A DNA stretch of 64,000 bases from Tichowtungia aerotolerans (GTDB taxonomy: Bacteria > Verrucomicrobiota > Kiritimatiellia > Kiritimatiellales > Tichowtungiaceae), in the NCBI RefSeq assembly GCF_009905215.1, contig NZ_CP047593.1, forward strand, positions 3,290,900 through 3,354,899, written 5' to 3'. The notes under the pieces were generated by a model that was not told where the DNA came from, did not search any database, and saw only the letters and a program-made list of their open reading frames with translations. The first letter of the stretch is position 1; each line of letters starts with the position of its first letter. A program made the position numbers and the translations under genes. Shown piece after piece: positions 43,681 to 52,414 of this stretch.

Positions 43681-44862
43681 ATGAAGAGAATATGGATAAC
43701 TGGAGCAGCTGTTGCGTTGACAGTTTCAGCCGTCTGGGCTGAAGACCCGACACTGGCTGAACTGCAGGCCCAGTTGAAAGAACTGTCTGCAAAAATTGAA
43801 AAACTGGAACGGCAGCAGGCGTCCCCGGCAGCGCCGGCTCCGTCAGCCGACCTGACCGCCCGGATTGAAAAGCTGGAAAACGGACCGAAAATTCCGGAGT
43901 GGGTCACCAACACCAAGATCAAAGGTGACCTTCGTTACCGTTATGAAAACACGGAAGTTGATGGATCAAACTCGGCTGACCGCCAGCGTGCCCGGGCCCG
44001 GATCGGCGCCTACGGCTCCGTCAACGATTACATTGATTATGGGATCCGTTTTGCCACCGGAAAAGACAGCGCAACCTCCGCGAATGAAACGCTGGGAGAC
44101 GAGTTTCTCAAAGACGACGCCTACTTTGACCTCTACTACGTTGATATTCATCCGGAGCAGTTCAAGGGTGCCCATGTGATTTTGGGGAAAATGAAAAAAC
44201 CATGGCTGAAAGGCAGCGGCCTGATCTGGGACGGCGACACCAACCCGGAAGGAATCGCGGTCAAATACGATAAGAAATTTGAAGACACAACATTGTTCGC
44301 CAGTGCCGGGTCCTTCGTGGTTTCAGACAATAAAGGTGATGATGCACAGCTCTGGAGCGGCCAGGCCGCTGTTGAACAATCCATCGACAGCATAAAATTT
44401 CTGGGAGGAGCCAGCCTCTATCACGTTCAGAACGGTGATGTCAGCGGATTATCTGCCGGTCAGAACCTGACCGCACAGTTTAACATCGTGGAAGGCTTTG
44501 GCTCCATCAGCGCCAAACCGTGCGGTCTTCCGGTGAAAGTGCATGGCCAGTACGCCGTAAATACCGAAGCTGTCGCCAATGACGACACCGCTTATCTGGT
44601 CGGTGTGGTCCTGGGAAAAGCCAAAGCTCCCGGAAGCTGGGAGATCGGTTATAACTGGCGCGACACCGGTCGTGATGCTGTCATCGATGCATTCAACGAT
44701 TCCGATTTTGCCGGTGGCGATACCGGTTCCTACGGACATCAGGTTAAAGCGAAATACCAGATTTCCGAAAACTTCCAGGCCGCCGGAACCTACTTCAACA
44801 CCGTCAATGGCGACGGCGCCGATGAAGATATGGTGCAGCTCGACCTGAACTTCAATTTTTAG
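43681..44862 (+). CDS. putative outer-membrane porin
   Basis: The roughly 393-residue protein starts at ATG 43681 with CAGGAG upstream. It has a signal peptide (MKRIWITGAAVALTVSAVWA), a short coiled coil (LAELQAQLKELSAKIEKLERQ), a Pro/Ala linker, and a 16- or so strand beta-barrel pattern ending in aromatic LDLNFNF, the usual C-terminal Phe of outer-membrane proteins. VTNTKIKGDLRYRYENTEVDG starts the barrel, as in the 'putative porin' family. The coiled coil may span the periplasm. Neighbouring Na/Pi genes and the Pho-box-like array suggest phosphate or phospho-ester uptake, but that is inferred. Confidence 0.85.
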   Translation: MKRIWITGAAVALTVSAVWAEDPTLAELQAQLKELSAKIEKLERQQASPAAPAPSADLTARIEKLENGPKIPEWVTNTKIKGDLRYRYENTEVDGSNSADRQRARARIGAYGSVNDYIDYGIRFATGKDSATSANETLGDEFLKDDAYFDLYYVDIHPEQFKGAHVILGKMKKPWLKGSGLIWDGDTNPEGIAVKYDKKFEDTTLFASAGSFVVSDNKGDDAQLWSGQAAVEQSIDSIKFLGGASLYHVQNGDVSGLSAGQNLTAQFNIVEGFGSISAKPCGLPVKVHGQYAVNTEAVANDDTAYLVGVVLGKAKAPGSWEIGYNWRDTGRDAVIDAFNDSDFAGGDTGSYGHQVKAKYQISENFQAAGTYFNTVNGDGADEDMVQLDLNFNF

Positions 44863-44901
44863 GCTTCTGTTTGCTGTCTGAATCCGCCCTGTGCGGACCC
44901 C

Positions 44902-44935
44902 GCAGGCTTCCGGTTCCGGAGGCCTGCACTTTTTT
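44902..44935 (+). terminator. intrinsic terminator after the porin
   Basis: GCAGGC (44902-44907) pairs with GCCTGC (44922-44927), with an inner CCGG/CCGG extension, followed by a run of six Ts. Confidence 0.75.
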
Positions 44936-45017
44936 CGAGCCTTGAACAAACGATCTCTGTTGGAAACAAATGCTCCAGAGGTTGGAAAAACAGATTCATT
45001 TGCTACGATGTCCGGCT

Positions 45018-45398
45018 ATGAAAAAAATGCCGCGGCAACCTGAAGTTTGGAAATATGATTTGGGCGATGGCTGGGAGGCGCTGGCCGGCAAGACGGATGC
45101 CGACAACGACGTGCTCAGCCTCAAAACCGCCCGGCCCAATGACCTGTGGTTTCATGTTCACGGTATGCCCGGCAGTCATGTGATTCTTCAGGGGCCTGAC
45201 GGACTGAAGCCCGATAATTCTATTGTCAAAGCGGCGGCTTCCATTGCTGCCTGGCACAGCAAAGCCCGTAATGCCGGGACGGTTCCTGTTTCCTGCACGG
45301 AATCTAAACATGTCTCCAAGCCGCGCAGAGCAAAGCCGGGAACGGTGACCATTCGCAAAGAAAAAACGGTTAAAGTTCGTCCTGGACTGCCCTGTTGA
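45018..45398 (+). CDS. stand-alone NFACT-R (DUF814) RNA-binding domain protein
   Basis: The 126-residue protein consists of an NFACT-R domain: SLKTARPNDLWFHVHGMPGSHVIL, followed by a helical AAASIAAWHSKARNAG and VPVSCTESKHVSKPRRAKPGTV. In RqcH/FbpA proteins this domain follows NFACT-N and a coiled coil and helps bind tRNA and the ribosome; here it stands alone. I chose ATG 45018, as the reading frame before it has no domain content. A role in translation quality control is possible but unproven. Confidence 0.82.
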   Translation: MKKMPRQPEVWKYDLGDGWEALAGKTDADNDVLSLKTARPNDLWFHVHGMPGSHVILQGPDGLKPDNSIVKAAASIAAWHSKARNAGTVPVSCTESKHVSKPRRAKPGTVTIRKEKTVKVRPGLPC

Positions 45399-45514
45399 CT
45401 GGGTCTGCCTGTAGTTTTATAGCGATCATTTTTAATGATTTTTTTAGATAATGGTTTGTATCTGTATGAATATTTCGCATATAGTGCGGTTTCCGATCGA
45501 AATAGGGAGTGTTT

Positions 45515-46171
45515 ATGAATCATGAGATTATGACGATTGAAGAGGTTGCCGAGTATCTTCGGGTTTCCGAACGTACCGTTTATGACTGGGCCCAGAAAGG
45601 GCAGCTCCCTGGCGGGAAACTGGGAACAACGTGGCGTTTTAAACGGGTGGATATTGAAAAATGGGTTAATCGTCAATTGGGTACTCCTCCATCCTCGCCC
45701 TCTGCTCAGGGAGAAGACCTGCTTTCTAAGCTGCTTTCTCCGGAACGTGTGATTTTCCTGGAAGGAAACAAAAAAGAAAACGCTCTGAAAACACTTTGCG
45801 CAGCATTGGCCACTTCGCCCTCCGTTCCTAATGAACAGGAACTTTCTGCGGCCATCTTTCGTCGGGAGGAGCTGATGAGTACCGGGATCGGTTTTGGAGT
45901 GGGAGTGCCTCACGTCCGGCTTGAGGGTGTGGAAGATCTGGTGATGGCACTGGGAATTGCCCGCGAACCGCTGATTGATTATGTTTCTCTCGATGATATT
46001 CCGGTTCAGATTATCTGCATGGTGGCTGCAGAAAAGTCTCAACATCCTCAGTACATTCGTGCGCTGTCGGCCATCAGTTCCCGGTTGAAAGATGAATCGA
46101 TCCGTCAGAAGCTGATTGCTTCCACAGATGCGGTTTCAGCATTTAATCTGTTTACAGGAAAGGCTCTCTAG
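45515..46171 (+). CDS. helix-turn-helix domain fused to PTS EIIA-like domain
   Basis: Residues 1-55 are a MerR/excisionase-type DNA-binding domain (MTIEEVAEYLRVSERTVYDW, LPGGKLGTTWRFKRVDIEKW). Residues 70-218 form an EIIA (fructose/nitrogen type) domain with the phosphorylatable His133 in GVGVPHVRLEGVEDLVMALG. The fusion suggests a DNA-binding protein switched by phosphorylation, or one of the EIIA(Ntr)-like regulators. I chose ATG 45515 with AGGGAG upstream. It is followed after 2 bp by a cation antiporter with CBS domains. No EI or HPr gene is in the window. Confidence 0.85.
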   Translation: MNHEIMTIEEVAEYLRVSERTVYDWAQKGQLPGGKLGTTWRFKRVDIEKWVNRQLGTPPSSPSAQGEDLLSKLLSPERVIFLEGNKKENALKTLCAALATSPSVPNEQELSAAIFRREELMSTGIGFGVGVPHVRLEGVEDLVMALGIAREPLIDYVSLDDIPVQIICMVAAEKSQHPQYIRALSAISSRLKDESIRQKLIASTDAVSAFNLFTGKAL

Positions 46172-46173
46172 TC

Positions 46174-47826
46174 ATGGGACTCTTAACCATTATTGGACTT
46201 TGTATTTTCTGCGGCGTCATCGGCGCCTGGATTTTTCAGAAACTTCATATCCCGCAGGTGGTCGGTTACATCGTCATCGGGGTGTTGATCGGTGAAAGCG
46301 GGCTTCGCCTGGTCGATCATGCCGATATTCTTGCACTGCGTCCGTTCAACCTGTTTGCGCTGGGGTTAATAGGTTTTTTGGTCGGCGGAGAGCTGCACGG
46401 CTCCATCTTCAAAAAATACGGAAAACAGTTTACCGCGATTTTGCTGGGGGAAGGGCTCGCTGCGTTTTTTATGGTCGGCACAGCATCGACTCTTATTGTT
46501 CAGATGATTTGCCACGACTGGGTTCTTTCATTGGCCGCAGGCACCATTTTCGGGGCGATTGCATCTGCAACCGACCCGGCATCTACGATTGATGTGCTGT
46601 GGGAATACCGGACTGCCGGCGTACTCACCTCCGCCATCGTCGCCATTGTCGCGCTCGACGATGCGCTGGCCATGACACTTTATGGAATCGGAACCAGCGC
46701 CGCTCAAATGCTGACATCAGGGGAGGGGGCTCTGGGGACCGAAATGACCCGGGTCTTCATTGAACTGTTCGGTGCGGTGGCCCTGGGTCTTCTGGCCGGA
46801 TTCTGCCTGAACCTGATTCTCCGGTTTCTTCCGCAAAAAGACCGTCGTCTCGGGCTGGCGCTCGGAGTGATTCTGCTTACCATCAGTGCTGCGGTGATCT
46901 TTAAAATGGACGTTATCCTTGCCACCATGTCCATCGGAATCCTGCTCACAAATATTGCGCCGCGCCGCAGTAAAGAGCTCTTCGCAATTGTTCGTTCCTT
47001 TTCTTCTCCGATTTATATCCTGTTCTTTGTGCTGGTCGGTGCGCGGCTCGGTATCCGTGATATGCCTTTGTGGCTCTGGTGGCTGGTGGCGGCCTATGTC
47101 ATCATGCGCAGCCTCGGAAAATGGATTGGATCGTATTGGGGCGGACGATTGTCCAGGGCGGAGCCGGTGGTCAGCCGCTATATGGGCCTGACTCTGTTCG
47201 CGCAGGGAGGTGTGGCGGTCGGTCTGTCCATTATGGCTTCGCAGCACCTGAATGACATTGCCGTTACCGACACCATGTCTCTGGGGGATATGATCGTCTT
47301 CACCGTTACGGCGACCACTCTGGTGGTGCAGCTGGTCGGGCCGCCATGCACGCGCGCTGCGGTGCGCGCTGCCAAAGAAATTGACCGCAATATCACTGAA
47401 GAAGATGTGATTGCCGAATTGACGGTCGGCGATGTGATGAATCCGGATGTGCAGCCGATTCCGGAAGATCTGCCTTTGTCCATCGTGCTTCAGCGTTTCA
47501 CCGATAACGACGCGCTGGTGTACCCGGTGGTTTCCACCGAAGGTCGTATTCTGGGTGTGCTCACCTTTGAATCTCTTAAAGAACTGCTCGGCGATTCCGG
47601 CAGCTGGCAATGGCTGGTCGCCAGCGATGTGATGCAGCCGGTTGAAGAAAAAACAAGGCAACCCGCCAAGCTGGCTGAGGTGCTTGATGACATGAACCGT
47701 ATGCAGATTGAAGCGCTGCCGGTGACTCGCGGTGACGGCACTGACTCTGCCGTCGGCGTGCTTGATCTTCGCTACGCCCGCCGCCGTATTCGCGAAGAGC
47801 TTATTCATCGCACCTCAGCGGCTTGA
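46174..47826 (+). CDS. cation:proton antiporter with C-terminal CBS domain pair
   Basis: The 550-residue protein has a CPA-type membrane domain of about 12 helices (HIPQVVGYIVIGVLIGESGL, the SATDPASTIDVLWEY helix with its Asp, IVALDDALAMTLYG) and two CBS motifs (LTVGDVMNPDVQPIPEDLPL, ASDVMQPVEEKTRQPAKLAEV) at residues 415-540. CBS pairs bind adenosyl nucleotides and often gate transport. It probably exchanges sodium or potassium for protons at the inner membrane. It starts 3 bases after the HTH-EIIA stop, so the two are surely cotranscribed and EIIA may regulate it, as EIIA(Ntr) does for potassium transport in other bacteria. Confidence 0.88.
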   Translation: MGLLTIIGLCIFCGVIGAWIFQKLHIPQVVGYIVIGVLIGESGLRLVDHADILALRPFNLFALGLIGFLVGGELHGSIFKKYGKQFTAILLGEGLAAFFMVGTASTLIVQMICHDWVLSLAAGTIFGAIASATDPASTIDVLWEYRTAGVLTSAIVAIVALDDALAMTLYGIGTSAAQMLTSGEGALGTEMTRVFIELFGAVALGLLAGFCLNLILRFLPQKDRRLGLALGVILLTISAAVIFKMDVILATMSIGILLTNIAPRRSKELFAIVRSFSSPIYILFFVLVGARLGIRDMPLWLWWLVAAYVIMRSLGKWIGSYWGGRLSRAEPVVSRYMGLTLFAQGGVAVGLSIMASQHLNDIAVTDTMSLGDMIVFTVTATTLVVQLVGPPCTRAAVRAAKEIDRNITEEDVIAELTVGDVMNPDVQPIPEDLPLSIVLQRFTDNDALVYPVVSTEGRILGVLTFESLKELLGDSGSWQWLVASDVMQPVEEKTRQPAKLAEVLDDMNRMQIEALPVTRGDGTDSAVGVLDLRYARRRIREELIHRTSAA

Positions 47827-47866
47827 TTTGTCCGGATCCGAAAACAAAACAGTGTTTGCAAGATCG

Positions 47867-47885
47867 TTTTCCAAACCTTGGAAAA
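47867..47885. repeat. perfect copy of the dispersed palindrome
   Basis: TTTTCCAAACCTTGGAAAA is the full 19-base consensus. It lies 73 bp upstream of the orphan membrane gene at 47958. Confidence 0.8.
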
Positions 47886-47957
47886 CCGAGACAAATCACT
47901 TGGCATAAGACGGTTGGATCATATACTCGACGATAATATCCAACGTGGAGAACTTTA

Positions 47958-49088
47958 ATGGATTCCGGCGAACGCAGTAAATTCGACAGTACAGCCCGGC
48001 CCGGCAGCGTTGCGTATAAAACGCTTGGACTGGTAATCGGCTCCGCAATCATCGGTTCTGCGGTAACTGTCCTTTTTCTGCGCATTGCTGAAGGCGGAGC
48101 TGAGACCTTTTCGACAGCCAGCCTGATGGGGTTCTTTTTTATGGTCGTTCTCGCGACGTCCGCGACCGCGCTCGCGCTCTCAGCCATTTCTCTCAGTCGT
48201 GCAGCCGAACGAACCATGAATCAGAAATCGCGCGAGATCAGCGAAATGCAGGTGCAGGTGGCAACGCAGGCCGCAAAGACAATGGGGCTGCTTGAAGAGT
48301 CTGCGCTGCTGGTTGGTGAAGAAATTGTCAAATCTGTTTGCGAGCGGTTTGACATGTTTCGTGATGACATTCGCACGGAACTTCCGAGACGCGAGGTGAT
48401 TCGAACAGATGTGACGGAGGCTGTTAAACAAGCCTTGTCAGCCATCCATGTTGCTTCGTCAGAGAAACCGGTTAAAGAGAGGGTAGAACCCTCGACTGCG
48501 GTTGTGGTGGAAAAACCACCGCCGGAAAAACCTGAAATGTCACCGGAAGAAGCTGAAGAAATGGCGGATAAAAAATACGGTGATTTTAAAGACATTGTTC
48601 TGCTTGGCATTGCCAACTATCCCGGAGTCATTGCCCGGAAAATTGGAGAGGGGCACTACCGAACAGAGGGCGATGAGCTGGCAGACGGCGCGTTCACCAT
48701 TAAGCATGACAGTGTAGCCGTGTGCACCTTTGCTACCGGCGATGTGATGGAATCCCGTTTTTTAGGAAAAACCGGAGACAGTTTTTCCGATTTTCTGAAA
48801 TCGCTGTTTAACGAGTTGAAGAAAAAACATTTCACCCGGGTGTTTTTTGTTTTCGATGGTGTATTAACCAACGTCAGCCCTTATTCCAAAGCCCTGAATG
48901 CATTCCGGTCCTGCATTGACGCGGGGACTTTTGCTCAGTTTGAGCTTTTCGAAGGGTCTCCGGAAACGGTCATCCCGGAATTAACCGAGCGGGTCAGCCA
49001 GTTGATGGCTCTGGAAGCTGAACAAGAAATGGATGCTCCGCCGCTGTCGTTTCGGGAACAGATGCTGGCCAGCGGGTCTGAAGGCTGA
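47958..49088 (+). CDS. orphan protein with two TM helices, coiled coil and C-terminal domain
   Basis: I do not recognise this 376-residue protein. Two adjacent transmembrane helices (TLGLVIGSAIIGSAVTVLFL and LMGFFFMVVLATSATALALS) are followed by a helical, possibly coiled region (ISEMQVQVATQAAKTMGLLE). A Pro/Glu/Lys-rich linker (about 180-210) leads to a folded domain beginning at YGDFKDIVLLGIANYPGVIARK. That domain includes FTRVFFVFDGVLTN, a beta-alpha pattern like some nuclease-fold or ligand-sensing domains. It resembles a membrane-tethered sensor or scaffold. It stands alone between the antiporter and a MATE gene. Confidence 0.75.
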   Translation: MDSGERSKFDSTARPGSVAYKTLGLVIGSAIIGSAVTVLFLRIAEGGAETFSTASLMGFFFMVVLATSATALALSAISLSRAAERTMNQKSREISEMQVQVATQAAKTMGLLEESALLVGEEIVKSVCERFDMFRDDIRTELPRREVIRTDVTEAVKQALSAIHVASSEKPVKERVEPSTAVVVEKPPPEKPEMSPEEAEEMADKKYGDFKDIVLLGIANYPGVIARKIGEGHYRTEGDELADGAFTIKHDSVAVCTFATGDVMESRFLGKTGDSFSDFLKSLFNELKKKHFTRVFFVFDGVLTNVSPYSKALNAFRSCIDAGTFAQFELFEGSPETVIPELTERVSQLMALEAEQEMDAPPLSFREQMLASGSEG

Positions 49089-49110
49089 CCGTGTGAAAAG
49101 GCTCTGAAGT

Positions 49111-49141
49111 GCCGGTTTTTCCGAACCTTGGAAAAGCCGGC
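49111..49141 (+). terminator. terminator-like hairpin containing the palindromic motif
   Basis: GCCGGTTTTTCC (49111-49122) pairs with GGAAAAGCCGGC (49130-49141) around GAACCTT, followed by TTTTATTTTTA. The inner part is a palindrome copy with one mismatch (TTCCGAACCTTGGAA). It lies between the orphan gene and the MATE gene. Confidence 0.7.
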
Positions 49142-49166
49142 TTTTATTTTTACATTTGAAAACTCA

Positions 49167-50576
49167 ATGATGAAAACAAACCAAGAGAAAATCAGCGTCA
49201 GCTACCGCGATCTGTTTCAGGTGGCGCTTCCGCTGATTATCACATCAGCCTCTTTTACCCTGCTTCATTTCTGCGACCGGATGTTCCTGAGCTGGTACAG
49301 TCCGGTTTCGATTCAGGCCGTAGTGCCGGCCGGGATTCTTTCGTTTACGCTGATCAGCTTTTTTATGGCTCTTTGTTCCATCGCGAACAGTTTCGTCGCG
49401 CAGTATTACGGAGCTGGGGATCGGGAAAACTGCAGCCGGTCGGTTGCTCAATCGATATTTATGGCCTGTATGTCGGCCCCGCTGATCTGGCTGCTGATTC
49501 CGGTGGGCATTTGGATGATTTCCGCCAGCGGCCATGCCCCGGAGGTATTTGAAGAAGAGAAGGTTTATCTTTCCATTTTAATGATCGGCGGCTTCAACGC
49601 TCCGCTTACGGCCGCCACGGGCAGCTTTTACAGTGGTCGCGGGAAAACCCGCATCATCATGCTTGTCCACCTGATCGGAAACAGTGTGAACGTGGTGTTG
49701 AACTGGTTTTTGATTTTCGGGCACGGACCGTTTCCTGAGCTTGGAATTCGCGGTGCCGCTCTGGCCAGTCTGATTGCCGGATTTGTGGCGCCAAGCATTT
49801 TGCTGGCTCTTTATTTTTCAAATAAAAACAACACCAGCTATTTCTCCCGCCGCACACTGCGGCTCGATCGAAAACTTTTCCAGAGAATGCTTCGATTCGG
49901 GCTTCCGTCCGGAGTGCATATGGTTCTGGATGTTGGATCCTTTTCGCTGTTTGTTCTGCTGTTGGGTCGATTAGGGGAAGTCTCTTTTCTGGCCAGCAAC
50001 ATCGTGCTCAGTGTTAATATGATCGCCTTCATGCCGTCGATTGGAATCGGACAGGCGGCGTCCGTTCTGGTCGGCCAGTGCATGGGCCGGCGCGATCCCG
50101 CCGAGGCCGAATCCGCGGCCTGGAAAGCATGGAAAGTCGGTGCGGTTTATACTTTGATTACAGTCACGACGTTTGTGCTTTTTCCTGAGTTTTACATTCG
50201 GATGTTTGCTCGAGGTGAAGCGGTATTCGGAGAGGTGTTTTCAACGGCTCGTCTGCTGCTGCTGTTTGCGGCTGCCTGGGGGGTGATGGAAGCGACCAAT
50301 GCGGTTTTATCCGGCGCGCTGCGAGGAGCCGGTGACACACATTTTGTCATGTGGTTCCACACGACGGTGGCCTGGGGATTTTTTGCACTGGGCGAAGCGA
50401 CGATTGTGCTCGTTTTGAAAGGAAGTGTTTATGCGTGCTGGGGGTGGGCCATTGCTTATTTCGCGCTGTTGGCGTTAGGCTGGATCTGGCGAATGAAAAC
50501 CGACCGATGGAAGCGGATTGAGCTGATTGAGCGAACGTCGTCGGAGGTGGAGCAATCGGGCGGGGTTCCGGTTTAG
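49167..50576 (+). CDS. MATE-family multidrug/efflux transporter
   Basis: The 469-residue, 12-helix protein starts DLFQVALPLIITSASFTLLHF, has MFLSWYSP and ANSFVAQYYGAGDRENCSRSVAQS in the first half and the matching ASVLVGQCMGRRDPAEAESA in the second half, the internal repeat of MATE proteins. These export organic cations or metabolites with proton or sodium antiport. I chose ATG 49167 over an upstream in-frame TTG that falls inside the palindrome. Its stop overlaps, on the opposite strand, the end of the Cys-rich gene. Confidence 0.9.
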   Translation: MMKTNQEKISVSYRDLFQVALPLIITSASFTLLHFCDRMFLSWYSPVSIQAVVPAGILSFTLISFFMALCSIANSFVAQYYGAGDRENCSRSVAQSIFMACMSAPLIWLLIPVGIWMISASGHAPEVFEEEKVYLSILMIGGFNAPLTAATGSFYSGRGKTRIIMLVHLIGNSVNVVLNWFLIFGHGPFPELGIRGAALASLIAGFVAPSILLALYFSNKNNTSYFSRRTLRLDRKLFQRMLRFGLPSGVHMVLDVGSFSLFVLLLGRLGEVSFLASNIVLSVNMIAFMPSIGIGQAASVLVGQCMGRRDPAEAESAAWKAWKVGAVYTLITVTTFVLFPEFYIRMFARGEAVFGEVFSTARLLLLFAAAWGVMEATNAVLSGALRGAGDTHFVMWFHTTVAWGFFALGEATIVLVLKGSVYACWGWAIAYFALLALGWIWRMKTDRWKRIELIERTSSEVEQSGGVPV

Positions 50577-50962
50577 ACGACCGGCCGGGGCCATGTTTGA
50601 ATCGTGTGCAGAATTTCGCGCACCCAGCTGCATTCACATTCGACTGGGCAGGAGGCCAGACATCCTTCCCGCATACATTTCCCGGGACAGTTCTCGGTCT
50701 GTTTGGTTTGTGCGGAAAGAATGGGGCGGTCCGTAAGAGAAACAAACTTTTTTACGGGAATTGCCAATGATGTGCCGCAGGTTTCAGTGGCGTGGGTAAA
50801 GATGAACAATCCACCAACCAAATTTTCAAAATGAGCCTGATACCCCGCGAGTCGGAGTTCCGAATCATTTAAAAAACTCTCTATTGTCGGCCATGTATGG
50901 CTGCAGGTTGGACAGATCTTAAACACGCCATCCCCTTTTTTATTTGTGACTTTGACTATCAT
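50573..50962 (-). CDS. cysteine-rich hypothetical protein, possible metal-binding
   Basis: The 129-residue protein begins VKVTNKKGDGVFKICPTCSHTW, with a CxxC, and ends with a cluster (ENCPGKCMREGCLASCPVEC then ECSW) resembling a ferredoxin- or zinc-type site. Between them is LAGYQAHFENLVGGLFIFTHATETCGTSLAIPV. I have no functional name for it. The cysteines suggest an iron-sulfur or zinc protein with a possible redox role. It converges with the MATE gene by a 4-base overlap at their ends. Confidence 0.7.
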   Translation of the reverse strand: MIVKVTNKKGDGVFKICPTCSHTWPTIESFLNDSELRLAGYQAHFENLVGGLFIFTHATETCGTSLAIPVKKFVSLTDRPILSAQTKQTENCPGKCMREGCLASCPVECECSWVREILHTIQTWPRPVV

Positions 50963-51016
50963 ATTTAAAATCGGGTGTCTCTCTGTATTTCACAGTATTT
51001 AAAGATACAGAAATAA

Positions 51017-51043
51017 AAAGCCCCGCCGGTCAGGCGAGGCTTT
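51017..51043 (-). terminator. intrinsic terminator after the phosphofructokinase
   Basis: AAAGCCCCGCC (51017-51027) pairs with GGCGAGGCTTT (51033-51043) with one mismatch, followed on the minus strand by TTATTTC. Confidence 0.75.
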
Positions 51044-51067
51044 CAATGTGAAAAGCGGAAGGAGCTT

Positions 51068-52297
51068 TTAGTGAGATACGTCCACTTTAGATCCTTTGGC
51101 CTGACCGATATCTGCAAGCAGTTCGCCGAACCACGGCGCGTCGATGTCGAACGGTTTTCCGCCGGCAATACGCGGGAATTCGCAGGCGCGCAATTCGTCG
51201 TTTTTATCTTCATCTTCACCGATCACTCCGCCGATTCCGGCAAGCGCACATTCAACCGCTTTGTCGCAGCAGGCGAGAATCAGGTTCAGGTCGGCTTCGT
51301 TGGAAGCAGCTGCACGGCTGAAATATCCGGATTTCTGAATCAGGACTTTTTCTGCATTAAGCAGTTTGGCGAACTGTTTGCCGAACCATGCACCGGGATT
51401 GACCGCATCAAGTTTGACGTGGCCGAATGCATCGCGCGGAACCACCTCGCCGGCAGCTTCCATTTCGGCAACAATTTCTTCTACGCCGGCACCTTCAGAA
51501 ATGAAGATGTTTACGTTGTCGACATCGTCCATCACCTTTTTAAGGCGAGCAGCTTCAGCCTGAATGTCGATTGCCATTTCCGGAACAAAAACAGCGTGAA
51601 CATCCTTGCGTACTTTGGAGAGACCAACCTGCGGGAGAAAATCGAGTTCCTCGAGTTTTTCGTGATAAACTTTTGCGGTTTCAGCGGTCAGCCATCCGCA
51701 GTTTCGGCCCATCACTTCGTGGATGATCAGCATGCGCGGGTTGGCATTGTGTTCAGCCACAACGTTGGCAAAATATTTGGCGCCTTCTTCGGCAGCGGTC
51801 CATGCGCCGAGGGACTGTTTGATCGGGTAAACGTCGTTGTCGATGGTTTTGGGCAGGCCAACCACGATCAGCTCGTAGTCATTCTCTGCGAGGTAGGCGG
51901 CAAGATCAGCAGCGGTCGTATTGGTGTCGTCGCCGCCAATGGTGTGCAATACATCCACGCCGTCTTTGACCAACTGGCTGGCAGCCACTTCGAGAGGGTT
52001 TTCACCGGGTTTGACCAGTCCGCGTTTTTCGCAGTCTTTAACGTTGGTGAGTTTGACGCGACTGTTTCCAATGGGACTTCCTCCGTGCTTGTAAAGGACC
52101 GTAGCCTTTTCGCGGATTTCTGGAGTCACGGCAATGGATTCGCCGAGCAGCAGGCCTTTGTAGCCGCCTGTGTAGCAGATAATTTCGATTTCAGGATGGT
52201 CTTTGCTGTAGCGCTCAATCAGTCCGCCAATGGCTGAGGAAAGACAGGGGGCCAGGCCGCCGGCAGTCAGGATTGCAACTTTTTTTACTTCTTTCAT
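51068..52297 (-). CDS. pfp: pyrophosphate-dependent 6-phosphofructokinase
   Basis: The 409-residue protein shows AILTAGGLAPCLSSAIGG, LHTIGGDDTNTTA, VVGLPKTIDNDVYP and IHEVMGRNCGWL, the PFK core. The second Asp of GGDD and the Lys in PKTIDND mark PPi rather than ATP as phosphate donor. The enzyme interconverts fructose 6-phosphate and fructose 1,6-bisphosphate reversibly, saving ATP in glycolysis, as expected for an anaerobe. AAAGGACTC precedes the ATG on the minus strand. It stands alone, divergent from rpsD. Confidence 0.92.
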   Translation of the reverse strand: MKEVKKVAILTAGGLAPCLSSAIGGLIERYSKDHPEIEIICYTGGYKGLLLGESIAVTPEIREKATVLYKHGGSPIGNSRVKLTNVKDCEKRGLVKPGENPLEVAASQLVKDGVDVLHTIGGDDTNTTAADLAAYLAENDYELIVVGLPKTIDNDVYPIKQSLGAWTAAEEGAKYFANVVAEHNANPRMLIIHEVMGRNCGWLTAETAKVYHEKLEELDFLPQVGLSKVRKDVHAVFVPEMAIDIQAEAARLKKVMDDVDNVNIFISEGAGVEEIVAEMEAAGEVVPRDAFGHVKLDAVNPGAWFGKQFAKLLNAEKVLIQKSGYFSRAAASNEADLNLILACCDKAVECALAGIGGVIGEDEDKNDELRACEFPRIAGGKPFDIDAPWFGELLADIGQAKGSKVDVSH

Positions 52298-52385
52298 CTA
52301 AGAGTCCTTTCGGTTCGTTTCAAAATGAGCCGCCCATGATGGGAATTTCCGTCTGCAAAACAAGGCTAAAAAGCGTTTCTTGTTA

Positions 52386-52414
52386 TTGACTTACTCCCCG
52401 CGAGCCGTTTAAAT
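52386..52414 (+). promoter_or_regulatory. sigma70-type promoter of rpsD
   Basis: TTGACT (52386-52391) and TTAAAT (52409-52414) are separated by exactly 17 bases. The mRNA would have a leader of about 120 bases before the rpsD ATG. It contains a TTTTGCAAAA palindrome and could hold an S4 autoregulatory structure, which I cannot confirm. Confidence 0.6.

Noticed and set aside
44973-44987. Possible palindrome copy before the NFACT-R gene
   Set aside because: Only the right arm (TTGGAAAAA) matches; the left arm is too degenerate.
46717-47808. 363-codon open frame on the minus strand opposite the antiporter
   Set aside because: It is rich in His/Arg/Gln as expected from a shadow frame and has no domain content.
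51071-52237. 388-codon open frame on the plus strand opposite the phosphofructokinase
   Set aside because: The phosphofructokinase motifs are on the minus strand; this frame has none.
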